Of a DNA stretch of 34,368 bases, positions 14,591 to 22,197 are shown in pieces. The DNA is taken from assembly GCA_964356135.1 (NCBI GenBank), contig CAYHGV010000021.1:1-34368 (forward strand), in the 5' to 3' direction. Made by a program: the position numbers and the translations under genes. Each line of letters begins with the position of its first letter. Positions within the stretch are counted from its first letter, which is position 1. The stretch is from CAYHGV01 sp964356135 (GTDB lineage: Bacteria > Hydrothermota > Tepidihabitantia > CAYHGV01). The notes under the pieces are model-generated. The model saw only the letters and a list, made by a program, of their open reading frames with translations, did not search any database and was not told where the DNA came from.

Positions 14591-14611
14591 TCCGCCAAGA
14601 TTCATGGCGGA
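14591..14611. repeat. 21-bp palindrome TCCGCCA-N7-TGGCGGA
   Basis: It interrupts an accactga...cacggaaggcacgg repeat. In the copies at 11020 and 21132 the two halves are separated only by 'aga', so the palindrome has replaced or been inserted at that point. Confidence 0.7.
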
Positions 14612-14820
14612 CACGGAAGGCACGGAAAAGGGAGTAGGAAGTAGGAAGTAAGCAGTAGGGCGTAGGGAGCAGGGCGTAGGGAGTAATAAGTAAGGAAAAT
14701 GGAATTGGTTAAATAAAAATAGATTACCACTGAAGGCACGGAAAAGAGCGTAAGGAGTAAGCAGTAGGGAGTAGAGCGTATGGACGCGACATCAACGACG
14801 GGATGAGATTTTTGATGTCG

Positions 14821-14841
14821 TCCGCCAAGGTACGTGGCGGA
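14821..14841. repeat. 21-bp palindrome TCCGCCA-N7-TGGCGGA
   Basis: Same arms as at 14591, with a different 7-nt centre. It sits in otherwise gene-free sequence. Confidence 0.65.
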
Positions 14842-14871
14842 CTCCATCTACGCTGCGCGTTTCGCCCGCCA

Positions 14872-14903
14872 TCCGCCAAGAAGTGTGGCGGATTCTTGGC
14901 GGA
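14872..14903. repeat. Palindrome TCCGCCA-N7-TGGCGGA with extra half-unit
   Basis: A complete 21-bp unit (14872-14892) followed by an additional TTCTTGGCGGA arm, so two right arms follow one left arm. The 21-bp unit is identical to the one at 17478-17498. Confidence 0.65.
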
Positions 14904-15187
14904 CTCAGAATGACAGCGCGTAGTGGGAGGCTTGTCCTCGGCTGGGTCGGGGATAAATTGTGGGAGCGACTTCCAGTCGCGAAAAATCAGAGACGGATAA
15001 CCGAAGATAAAATACGAAACGCGAAGCGTAGCTGGAGTAAAACGACAGCAAGTATAGCTGGAACGGAGTGACAGCAACACAGATTTTTCAATCAATTTGA
15101 TACGAAGTATAGATGCGTAAGCATCAACCACGAATGGGCAAGAAGGGAATTGTAGAATTAGGAGTTCTTTTCATGAGATTGCGGAGC

Positions 15188-15976
15188 CTATTCCGGCAGG
15201 TCAAATACCAACAGCCGGGTAGTGGTATCGATAATAAAGAGTCTGCCTGCGCCGACCGTGAGAGCGGTCGCGGCAAAGGGAATACCGGCGGCCAGAGGCT
15301 CAAAGCGGCCGCCGGCCAATCGCCAGATTCGATTGGTATTAATCTCGAGCAGATAGAATCGATTTTTTTCATCACAGGCAAGCCGGCTGGCGCGGGCCGA
15401 AGGGAGCGGAAAATCGCCGATACGGCTTCCAATTCTATTGAGAACGGTCAGCCGGTTGTGACCGGTGTTGACCACTCCGATATCACCGGTTGAGGTGACC
15501 CTGACACCGGCCGGTTTCGAGATGAGACCTGAGCCCAGTTCGCGCATCGTCCCCAACGGGTCAATGACGATAATTCTATCCCCGTAACCGTCGGCGATAA
15601 AAATCTCACCGGTGGCAGAAATATCGAGGTCGACAATCTTCAAATTGTTTGCCGCCGGTTGGGGAAACGGTCCTTCCAGCTCAGTGGTGATTTTTTTGAG
15701 CCGGTAGAAATTAAATTCATTATACAGATAAAAAAAGAGCTGGTCTGACCGGATACCGAGCAGCGGCACTATCCGCTGGGGCAGGGCGATCGTATCGAAG
15801 CTTTGAGGGTTGGGATTGAAGACGACGATCTTTTCACCCGAATCATCGACAATCAAAAGTGAGCCGTCTTGATCCCAGTGGATCGACTGTGCCGGGCGGT
15901 CGAGGGTCAGGGCTGCCGTCAATTCCAGCGGTATCGAACCGAACCCGGCAACGAGAAGAAATGTAAGGAAAGACAA
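15188..15976 (-). CDS. Secreted NHL-repeat beta-propeller protein
   Basis: A 262-residue protein with a hydrophobic N-terminus (SFLTFLLVAGFGSIPLELTA) that looks like a signal peptide lacking the usual basic residues. The rest is a series of propeller blades such as 'LDISATGEIFIADGYGDRII', 'VRVTSTGDIGVVNTGHNRLT' and 'LACDEKNRFYLLEINTNRIW', the NHL pattern. Such proteins usually form binding scaffolds; no catalytic residues can be named. Its TTG start directly follows, in the same frame, the TAA stop of the aminotransferase, with no Shine-Dalgarno, so translation probably depends on ribosomes finishing the upstream gene. It is the second gene of that operon. Confidence 0.75.
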   Translation of the reverse strand: MSFLTFLLVAGFGSIPLELTAALTLDRPAQSIHWDQDGSLLIVDDSGEKIVVFNPNPQSFDTIALPQRIVPLLGIRSDQLFFYLYNEFNFYRLKKITTELEGPFPQPAANNLKIVDLDISATGEIFIADGYGDRIIVIDPLGTMRELGSGLISKPAGVRVTSTGDIGVVNTGHNRLTVLNRIGSRIGDFPLPSARASRLACDEKNRFYLLEINTNRIWRLAGGRFEPLAAGIPFAATALTVGAGRLFIIDTTTRLLVFDLPE

Positions 15977-17308
15977 TTACGCGCGAAACACTTTTTTCAG
16001 TGCCCGCTCGAAAATATCGAGGCCAATTTGGGCTTCTTCGGCAGTGACGATGAGCGCCGGCGAAAACCGGACCGACGAGACGCCGCAGCCCTGGAGAATC
16101 AAACCCCGTTTGAAGCATTCCATGATCACACCATTCCGCTTGTCGTGGAGCGGGCGTTTCGAAACGACATCTTCGACCAGTTCCACCGCCAGCATCAGAC
16201 CCTTACCCCGGGCGTCACCGATGAAGTCATATTTATTCTGCCAGTCCTCCAACCGCTTAAGCATCAGCCCGCCGATCTTTTCCGCGTTTTCAATGAGTCC
16301 GTTTTCCAGTAGTTTGATGGTCGCCAAGGCGGCTACACAACTGATCGGATTGCCGCCAAAGGTGTTGGCATGGGCTCCCGACTCCCAATCCATAATTGAT
16401 GCCGGGGCAACCGCCGCACCCAGCGGCATGCCGGAGGCGATTCCTTTCGCCAGGCAGTAGATATCGGCTTTCGTCTCCCAGTGTTCGATCGCGAGCATTC
16501 GACCGGTCCTGCCCATTCCCGACTGGACCTCGTCGGCGACAAGAAAGATTCCGTATTTCTCGCACAGTTTCTTCAATTCCTGGAAGTAGCCGGGAGGGGG
16601 AACGATATATCCGCCTTCACCCTGGATCGGTTCGACAAAGATCGCACACACCTCTTCGGGCGGGACGACGGTTCGGAAAATTTCATTTTCGATATAGCGG
16701 ATGCAGGTGAAGTTACACGCCGGGTATTCGAGGTTAAAAAAACACCGGTAGCAGTATCCATAGGGAACATGGACGACGCAGGGGACGAGCGGACCGAATC
16801 CTTTTTTCTGGATCCGTTTACTGCCGGTGAGGGTGAGGGCACCCATCGTCCGGCCGTGGAACGAATTTAAAAAAGCGAAGGCATAGGGGCGTTTGGTTTT
16901 GTAACGGGCGAGCTTGAATGCGGTTTCGACTGCTTCCGCGCCGGAATTGGTAAAGAACGACCGCTTGTTTTTTGCGCCGGGAACGATTTCCGCGAGCTTT
17001 TCGGCGAGTTTTATCTGCTGGGGGTAGTAGTAGTCGGTACCGGAAATGTGGATCAGTTCCTCTGCCTGCTCCTGAATTGCCTTGACAACCTGGGGATGGC
17101 AGTGGCCGGTTGCGCAGACCGCAACGCCGGCATTAAAATCTAAAAAAAGATTGCCGTCGACATCCCGTAACCAGCAGCCTTTGCCGCTTTCAATGACCGC
17201 TCCGTATGACCGGGTGTAGGAAGGCGAAATGTATTTTTTGTCTTTTTTGATGATTTTTTGGGCTTTCGGCCCGGGTAATTCGGCGGTGATAATCTTCGGT
17301 TTCTGCAT
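15977..17308 (-). CDS. Class III aminotransferase (acetylornithine/GABA aminotransferase family)
   Basis: A 443-residue fold-type I PLP enzyme. The PLP lysine is K288 in CLAKGIASGMPLG. D259 and Q262 (ADEVQSGMGRTG), SGAEA (122-126) and 'FHGRTMGALTLTGSK' are also intact. A cysteine-rich insert, 'YGYCYRCFFNLEYPACNFTC' (C186, C189, C198, C202), is a feature I associate with archaeal and thermophile members of the acetylornithine aminotransferase family, some of which act on GABA, ornithine, lysine or as amino-acid racemases. The true substrate is not certain. GGAG precedes the ATG. An NHL protein gene follows at once. An aldehyde dehydrogenase gene lies upstream on the same strand, so a pathway amino acid to semialdehyde to acid is plausible. 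Confidence 0.88.
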   Translation of the reverse strand: MQKPKIITAELPGPKAQKIIKKDKKYISPSYTRSYGAVIESGKGCWLRDVDGNLFLDFNAGVAVCATGHCHPQVVKAIQEQAEELIHISGTDYYYPQQIKLAEKLAEIVPGAKNKRSFFTNSGAEAVETAFKLARYKTKRPYAFAFLNSFHGRTMGALTLTGSKRIQKKGFGPLVPCVVHVPYGYCYRCFFNLEYPACNFTCIRYIENEIFRTVVPPEEVCAIFVEPIQGEGGYIVPPPGYFQELKKLCEKYGIFLVADEVQSGMGRTGRMLAIEHWETKADIYCLAKGIASGMPLGAAVAPASIMDWESGAHANTFGGNPISCVAALATIKLLENGLIENAEKIGGLMLKRLEDWQNKYDFIGDARGKGLMLAVELVEDVVSKRPLHDKRNGVIMECFKRGLILQGCGVSSVRFSPALIVTAEEAQIGLDIFERALKKVFRA

Positions 17309-17699
17309 CGGTCTCCTTTCGATTACATTAAACGTATTAATCGAATGACAGCGAATTTCTCGAATGAAAAATTATTCGTCATATTCGGTTATGCCTCGAA
17401 TTCAACGAATGGCAGCGAATTGGTCGAATAAAAATTATTTATCATATTTGACGCAAAATTTCCAATAAGGAACCATGTCCGCCAAGAAGTGTGGCGGATT
17501 ATACGAATGATTACGAATTGACACGAAACTCCTTGAGTAGGTGGAGCGAAGCGACACCAAACTATTCTTTGTTTTCCACCTGTTTGGTGAAAATTGAATT
17601 TTGGGTAATACCAATATTCACTTCGTGTCCGTTCGTGTGCGCCTCGTTCCGAGGCGAATTCGTGTCCATTCGTGGTTAAGTCAGGATTCAAGATCGGTG
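17309..17699. repeat. Intergenic repeat tract 3
   Basis: No gene. It begins with AT-rich 'gaatgacagcgaatt'-type repeats (17344, 17405), contains the palindrome TCCGCCA-N7-TGGCGGA at 17478-17498, and then a copy of the hairpin tract also seen near 11100-11290: acgaatgattacgaa..., gtaggtggagcgaagcgaca (17537-17556) and the closing ttcgtgtccattcgtggtta. GCCTCG/CGAGGC with a 3-nt loop is at 17641-17655. Confidence 0.75.
17478..17498. repeat. 21-bp palindrome TCCGCCA-N7-TGGCGGA
   Basis: Identical to the unit at 14872-14892. It lies in an intergenic tract between the aldehyde dehydrogenase and aminotransferase genes. Confidence 0.7.
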
Positions 17700-19196
17700 T
17701 CATTCGTTCCAGGTATCAATCTGGGCTTTCTGGAGTCGTCCGGAGTAGTCAACATAGACGGTTTTGAGTTCGCAGAAGATATCATACGCGGTCCAGCCTC
17801 CTTCGCGGTGGCCGTTGCCCGTATCTTTAACTCCGCCAAAGGGCAGATGGCACTCGGCACCGATGGTCGGACCGTTAACATAGGTGATGCCGGCTTCAAT
17901 TTTTTCGATCGCCTGAAAAGCGTTATTCACATCCTGGGTATAAATTGAAGACGAGAGACCGTAACTGGTATTGTTGAGCACCGTAATTGCTTCGTTTAAA
18001 TCTTTGACTTTCAAAACCGAGAGCACCGGTCCAAATATTTCCTCCTGGGCAATGCGCATCCCGGGTTTGACATCGCCGAAGATCGTCGGCTGGTAGAACC
18101 AGCCTTTTGCCCAATCGCCGCCCGCAAGCGGTGCGCCGCCCGCGAGGAGCTTTGCTCCTTCGTTTTTTCCGATTTCGACATAGCCGTGGACCGACGCTCG
18201 CTGCGCTTCGTTGACACAGGGTCCCATCTCGACCGATTCATCAAGACCGTTGCCGACCTTCAGCCGTTTCACCCGTTCGACCAACCGTTCGACGAATTCA
18301 TTATAGATCTTTTCGTGGAGAATCAATCTCGAGGTGGCGGTGCAGCGCTGGCCGGTGGTGCCAAACGCACCCCAGAGCACGCCGTCGATCGCCAGGTCCA
18401 ATTGGGCATCGTCCATGACGATCTGGCCATTCTTACCGCCCAGCTCCAATGAGCAGCGTTTCAGGGTTTTACCGGTCGCTTCACCGATCCGGCGGCCGAT
18501 TTCGGACGAGCCGGTGAATGAGATTCCCCGGACGTCAGGGTGGTTCATCATCGCTTCGCCGACCTCGCGACCGGCGCCGTAAATAATGTTCACCGCACCG
18601 TCCGGCACTCCGGCTTCGGCTAAAATTTCGACCAGCTTGCCACCCGAAGCAGGCGTATCGGTTGCCGGTTTGAATACGCAGGTGTTACCGCAGAGGAGTG
18701 CGGGAACGAGCTTCCAGGATGGGATCGCCATCGGAAAATTCCAGGGGGTGATCAATCCCCAGATACCCATCGGCTGACGGAAGACGAAACAGACCTTGTT
18801 CGATAATTCCGAAGGAGTGGTTTGGCCAAAGAACCTCCGACCTTCACCACCGGCATAGAACGCGGTGTCGATCGCTTCCTGGACATCGCCCCGGGTCTCT
18901 TTAATGATTTTACCCATTTCGCGGGTCATCAACCGCGCCAGTTCTTCTTTACGCGCAAGCATAATATCGCCGGCGGCTTGGAGGATTTCAGCCCGCCTGG
19001 GAACCGGAATTCTTCGCCAGTGCTCGTACGCCTTTTTCGCGGCGCCGATCGCTTCTTCGATATCGGCGGAACCGGAGAGAGGGAAAATTCCGACTATTTC
19101 ATCCCAGTTCGCCGGATTGCGATTTTCGAAAGTTTTTCCCGACTTTGCGTCAACCCATTTACCGTTAATAAAATTTTTATAGACATCTGCCATCAT
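17700..19196 (-). CDS. NAD(P)-dependent aldehyde dehydrogenase
   Basis: A 498-residue ALDH-superfamily enzyme that oxidises an aldehyde to a carboxylic acid. The catalytic cysteine is C285 in GTTGQRCTATSR, the general base is E251 in LELGGKN, and N153 (TPWNF) and the cofactor-binding 'GISFTGSSEIGRRIGEAT' are present, so it should be active. It most resembles semialdehyde dehydrogenases (2,5-dioxovalerate, pyrroline-carboxylate or piperidine-carboxylate type), but substrate cannot be fixed. The next gene on the strand is a class III aminotransferase, suggesting semialdehyde chemistry. The start is MM; GGGGG lies only 1 nt before the first ATG and 4 nt before the second (19193), so the second may be used. 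It has its own promoter. Confidence 0.92.
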   Translation of the reverse strand: MMADVYKNFINGKWVDAKSGKTFENRNPANWDEIVGIFPLSGSADIEEAIGAAKKAYEHWRRIPVPRRAEILQAAGDIMLARKEELARLMTREMGKIIKETRGDVQEAIDTAFYAGGEGRRFFGQTTPSELSNKVCFVFRQPMGIWGLITPWNFPMAIPSWKLVPALLCGNTCVFKPATDTPASGGKLVEILAEAGVPDGAVNIIYGAGREVGEAMMNHPDVRGISFTGSSEIGRRIGEATGKTLKRCSLELGGKNGQIVMDDAQLDLAIDGVLWGAFGTTGQRCTATSRLILHEKIYNEFVERLVERVKRLKVGNGLDESVEMGPCVNEAQRASVHGYVEIGKNEGAKLLAGGAPLAGGDWAKGWFYQPTIFGDVKPGMRIAQEEIFGPVLSVLKVKDLNEAITVLNNTSYGLSSSIYTQDVNNAFQAIEKIEAGITYVNGPTIGAECHLPFGGVKDTGNGHREGGWTAYDIFCELKTVYVDYSGRLQKAQIDTWNE

Positions 19197-19220
19197 GCCC
19201 CCTTGTTATAGATTTATCAA

Positions 19221-19249
19221 ATTATAGTCTTACAAAATCCTTCCGTCAA
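19221..19249 (-). promoter_or_regulatory. Promoter of the aldehyde dehydrogenase gene
   Basis: On the minus strand TTGACG (19249-19244), a 17-nt spacer and a perfect TATAAT (19226-19221). It leaves a leader of about 18 nt that contains the GGGGG ribosome-binding site. Confidence 0.7.
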
Positions 19250-19273
19250 GATTGCCACTCTTTGTACTCCGTT

Positions 19274-19313
19274 AAAAAAACACGGCAGGGTAAGAATGCA
19301 TACCCCGCCGTGT
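19274..19313 (-). terminator. Rho-independent terminator after the LVIVD protein gene
   Basis: Read on the minus strand, a 13-bp stem with one G-U-type mismatch (ACACGGCGGGGTA with TACCCTGCCGTGT), an 8-nt loop, then seven T (19280-19274). It starts about 17 nt after the stop codon of the 19331-20872 gene. Confidence 0.88.
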
Positions 19314-19330
19314 CAATTGATTAGACGGTC

Positions 19331-20872
19331 TTACTGGCTTAAGACGATGAAGCCGTAATTCCAGTCGGTAAGATAGACGTAGTTTCCGGAGACCATTACC
19401 CCGTTAATCAGACTGCCCGGTAATTCAAAAGAATACAGGATAACGGGATTGCGCGGATCGCTCACATCTACCACCTGGAGGCCTTTGTCCCAGCACGCAA
19501 CATAAGCGTAATTAGCTGATACATAGACATCATAGGCTTCACCCGGCAGGGCGATTGATGCAACCGGTACCGGGTTTGACGGCCGGGTAACATCGAAGAT
19601 TTGGAGGCCGGCAAAGCTCGTGGCGATATAGCCGTAGCCGCCTGATACATAGAGCTTATATGCCTGGTCCGGTGTCTCGACCCCTAAAACTTCCTCGGGC
19701 GAATCCTGCGAAGAAACATCAACCACCCTCATCCCGGAATAACCGCAGGCGGTAAATGCGTAACTTTCGGAGACGAAAATATCGGTTGACTTATCCGGCA
19801 GAATGCAGGAACCGCGGATGAACGGTTGGGTCGGGTCATGAATGTCAACCACCCGGAAGAATTTATCTTCCGAGGAGATATAGGCATAGGGACCAAACAC
19901 GTAAACGCTGTAGGCTGACTTGACCACACTGTCGATGACCGCTCTGCGGACCGGATTGGCGGGATTGGTGATATCGACGACGTGGAGTCCGGAATCGCCG
20001 AACGCGACATAGGCATAGGGCCGCTGGGCGAAGACATCGTTAGCCTGGGCGTAATCGTCCAGTTCATACGAACCGATTTTCAGGGGACTCTGGGGATTGG
20101 AGATGGTAATAATCTGGAGTCCGCCTTCCCGATCCGCAACCAGCGCCAACTCTCCGGAAATGTCGAGACCGTTCGGTCTACCCGGCAAGGACACCGCCGC
20201 GATTTCCATGAAATACTGAGTCGCAGCGCTTACTTCATTGGACGGAGTGCTCAATCCTTCGGTATCTGCCACCACGACCTTGAAGTAGTAGGTTACGCCG
20301 GGCGTGAGACCGGTTGAGGTAAAGGTCGTGTCAATCACGGAAAGAACAACCCTGATTTTTGTGCTTTCCGATGGCGTAAAATAAGGCTGGAGAGAACGGT
20401 GCACCTCGTAGCGGGCAAAATCGGAATCCGGCGATTGAGTCCAGATCAGGTCAACCGTCGATTGGGTTATTGTGGTCGGTGGGGCGAGGGTTACCGGCTG
20501 CGGGGGTTGGGGAGCTGTTCCTGCCGTCACATTGATGCTGACGGTTGTGTCGACCGGGGTATTTATGCCATCGCTCACCTCGACCTTAATTTTATAGACA
20601 CCAATCTGGGTGGGCGCCACCCAGGTAACCGTATTGCCGGCTGAGGTGTCGGCAAAGGTTCCGCCATCGAGTGGAGACCAATGGAAAGCGAGGTTATCTG
20701 CTTCAGGGTCTTCTGCCTGGCAAATAATCGTTGCCGTATCGCCGAGAGCTACCGAATCCGGAAAGACCATACCATTTATTGTTGGGGGATAGTTCTTGCC
20801 ACAGCCAGGGTATAAAAACAGTGAAAGTAAAGCCATAGCACAGACCGTAATTACTCGGTTTTTATTTAACAT
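19331..20872 (-). CDS. Lipoprotein-like protein with Ig-like, fibronectin III and LVIVD repeats
   Basis: A 513-residue exported protein. The N-terminus (NKNRVITVCAMALLSLFLYPGCGK) is a signal sequence with a cysteine at 24 followed by Gly. The residues before it (LYPGC) are only a loose lipobox, so lipidation is likely but not sure. Residues about 28-115 form a PKD/Ig-like domain, about 122-218 a fibronectin type III domain ('PDSDFARYEVHRSLQPYFTP'), and about 220-513 six LVIVD beta-propeller repeats such as 'GLHVVDITNPANPV' and 'GLQVVDVSDPRNPV'. It is probably an envelope or surface scaffold. AAGGAGG sits before the ATG. It is a single-gene unit with its own promoter and terminator. Confidence 0.85.
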   Translation of the reverse strand: MLNKNRVITVCAMALLSLFLYPGCGKNYPPTINGMVFPDSVALGDTATIICQAEDPEADNLAFHWSPLDGGTFADTSAGNTVTWVAPTQIGVYKIKVEVSDGINTPVDTTVSINVTAGTAPQPPQPVTLAPPTTITQSTVDLIWTQSPDSDFARYEVHRSLQPYFTPSESTKIRVVLSVIDTTFTSTGLTPGVTYYFKVVVADTEGLSTPSNEVSAATQYFMEIAAVSLPGRPNGLDISGELALVADREGGLQIITISNPQSPLKIGSYELDDYAQANDVFAQRPYAYVAFGDSGLHVVDITNPANPVRRAVIDSVVKSAYSVYVFGPYAYISSEDKFFRVVDIHDPTQPFIRGSCILPDKSTDIFVSESYAFTACGYSGMRVVDVSSQDSPEEVLGVETPDQAYKLYVSGGYGYIATSFAGLQIFDVTRPSNPVPVASIALPGEAYDVYVSANYAYVACWDKGLQVVDVSDPRNPVILYSFELPGSLINGVMVSGNYVYLTDWNYGFIVLSQ

Positions 20873-20901
20873 ATTTCCTCCTTACGTAATGGGCTTAAAA
20901 C

Positions 20902-20937
20902 CGAAGGTTTCCTTGTACGCCCCAATGAAAACCTTCG
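20902..20937 (-). promoter_or_regulatory. Hairpin in the 5' leader of the LVIVD protein gene
   Basis: A perfect 9-bp inverted repeat, CGAAGGTTT (20902-20910) with AAACCTTCG (20929-20937), with an 18-nt loop. It lies about 30 nt before the start codon, downstream of the candidate promoter, so it would be in the mRNA leader. Function unknown. Confidence 0.5.
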
Positions 20938-20960
20938 TACGCTTTTGCCCCCGCATTGTT

Positions 20961-20988
20961 ATGGTAACAAGGATCGGTCGGTTGTCAA
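20961..20988 (-). promoter_or_regulatory. Candidate promoter of the LVIVD protein gene
   Basis: On the minus strand TTGACA (20988-20983), a 16-nt spacer and TACCAT (20966-20961). The leader would be about 80 nt and would include the hairpin at 20902-20937. Confidence 0.45.
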
Positions 20989-21009
20989 CCCCTGTGCCGG
21001 TCTTAAGAA

Positions 21010-21300
21010 AGTATTACTTGAATCCTGACATAACCACGAATGGGCACGAATTCGCCTCGTTCCGCCACGCTTCTTGGCGGAGAGGCGCACACGAATGTAA
21101 GGAGAATGGAATTGGTTAAATAAAAATAGTTAACCACTGAAGACACGGAAGGCACGGAAAATATTAATATAACCACAGATGGACACAGATGAGGATTTAA
21201 CCACGGAAGCCGTAGTGCCGAGGCTTGTCCTCGGCTGGATCGGGGATAAATTTTGGTGGTGGTGCGTTCGCCCTGGAACAGTCCGCTATCGTACAATTGG
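21010..21300. repeat. Intergenic repeat tract 4
   Basis: No gene between 20873 and 21443. The tract has taaccacgaatgggcacgaa, a GCCTC/GAGGC palindrome with the 21-bp TCCGCCA palindrome in its loop, accactgaagacacgg (21132), accacagatggacacag (21172) and a segment at 21220-21252 that repeats 14927-14959. The remaining sequence up to 21443 shows no gene or clear terminator. Confidence 0.75.
21061..21081. repeat. 21-bp palindrome TCCGCCA-N7-TGGCGGA nested in another palindrome
   Basis: It occupies the loop of the GCCTC/GAGGC palindrome (21054-21086). The equivalent loop is 3 nt at 17647 and holds unrelated sequence at 14499. Confidence 0.7.
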
Positions 21301-21443
21301 AATACTGTCGGATAAATCCGACCGCTACACGGAATAACTGTAAACCAATGGGTAAGCTGGGCAACTAAAAATCAGTTATTTTTCAAGCTCTTTTTTATTG
21401 CATCTTATTGAGAGATGAACCCTGCCGGTTTTATTGCCGAGCC

Positions 21444-22196
21444 TTACTTTCCTTCAATCTCTTTCAATAGTTTCAGAGCTTCGGGTTTATCATCAAGCAC
21501 ATAATCGGCGACATAGGTCGGGTTTTTTTCATCGAGTGCCATTGAGATAGCTTCGCGCGCTTCTTTATACATCTTTTTCTTGATATAGGTTTTTGCCAGA
21601 TCGACATTGATCAGGGTATAGTGGGGGTCGAGAGCCAACCCTTTTTTAAACCATTCGACAGCCTTATCCAGACTGCCACCGGCAAAACCGGGGAGCTCAT
21701 AGTAGAGCGCACCCCAGCCGTCATGGGCGCCGGCGTGGTTGGAATTGAGTTCGAGCGTTCGCTTCAGCTCTCTTTTGATGCCCGAAACCATAAAGAGTGA
21801 ATTGAGTACGCCGCGGGTCTGGCCAATTCTACCCTGATTGACCATTGCCCAGAAGTGGCCTTCAGGGTGGCGTTCGTTGATTTTAATCAAGCTGTCGGCA
21901 AGGGCTTTACCCCACTCGTACCGGGCGAGTTTGGTTTTTTTACCCTGAGCAACATCGCCCAATGAATAATAGACTCTCGAGAGCTGCCACAGGGCTTCCT
22001 GGTTGGTTGGGTCCTGGGCTAACAGTGTTTCGAAGAGAACCTTGCTCTGTTCCAAATTGCCGGAGTTAAGGTGGCGGTTGAGATAGAGCTCACTCGCCTG
22101 TTTCAACTGGGCACTGACATCGGCGGCGTAGGTGATTGTCACCAAGCCGGTGATTGCCACCAGGCCGGCGATTGCTAAGAAAATCCCGCGCTTCAT
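21444..22196 (-). CDS. Periplasmic TPR protein (TatT-like)
   Basis: A 250-residue protein with a signal peptide (KRGIFLAIAGLVAITGLVTITYA). TPR-like helices run through the rest, for example 'AQDPTNQEALWQLSRVYYSL' and 'AVEWFKKGLALDPHYTLINV'. The segment 'HFWAMVNQGRIGQ' followed by 'GAHDGWGALYYELPGFAGGS' recalls the TatT family, a periplasmic partner of TRAP-type transporters. No transporter gene is nearby, so that role is only a possibility. A strong AGGAGG precedes the ATG, which comes 1 nt after the stop of the TsaC-phosphatase gene. It is the last gene of the purD operon. Confidence 0.75.
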   Translation of the reverse strand: MKRGIFLAIAGLVAITGLVTITYAADVSAQLKQASELYLNRHLNSGNLEQSKVLFETLLAQDPTNQEALWQLSRVYYSLGDVAQGKKTKLARYEWGKALADSLIKINERHPEGHFWAMVNQGRIGQTRGVLNSLFMVSGIKRELKRTLELNSNHAGAHDGWGALYYELPGFAGGSLDKAVEWFKKGLALDPHYTLINVDLAKTYIKKKMYKEAREAISMALDEKNPTYVADYVLDDKPEALKLLKEIEGK

Positions 22197-22197
22197 T

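Larger units (their letters stand above)
14432..15187. repeat. Intergenic repeat tract 2
   Basis: No gene in 756 bp. It holds several repeat families in mixed order: ggccacgaattcgcctcg... (14481), two accactga... units (from 14583 and 14727), gtaggaagtaggaagtaagc-type direct repeats (14635-14690 and 14750-14775), three sites of the TCCGCCA-N7-TGGCGGA palindrome (14591, 14821, 14872), a segment 14927-14959 repeated at 21220-21252, and a 27-bp unit at 15099-15125. On the minus strand, -10-like TATACT with a weak -35 lies just upstream of the outer-membrane gene. Confidence 0.75.

Noticed and set aside
14724..15131. 135-codon minus-strand open frame in repeat tract 2, and a similar one at 10955-11155
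   Set aside because: They share a VDAYA...ILRIKL-type stretch only because both cover the same 27-bp intergenic repeat.
14432..15187. Possible CRISPR array in the repeat-rich intergenic tract
   Set aside because: Repeats are of several kinds, unevenly spaced and overlapping, with no constant repeat-spacer period and no cas genes.
20961..20988. Riboswitch in the long leader of the LVIVD protein gene
   Set aside because: Only a single 9-bp hairpin was found; no known riboswitch motif can be recognised.
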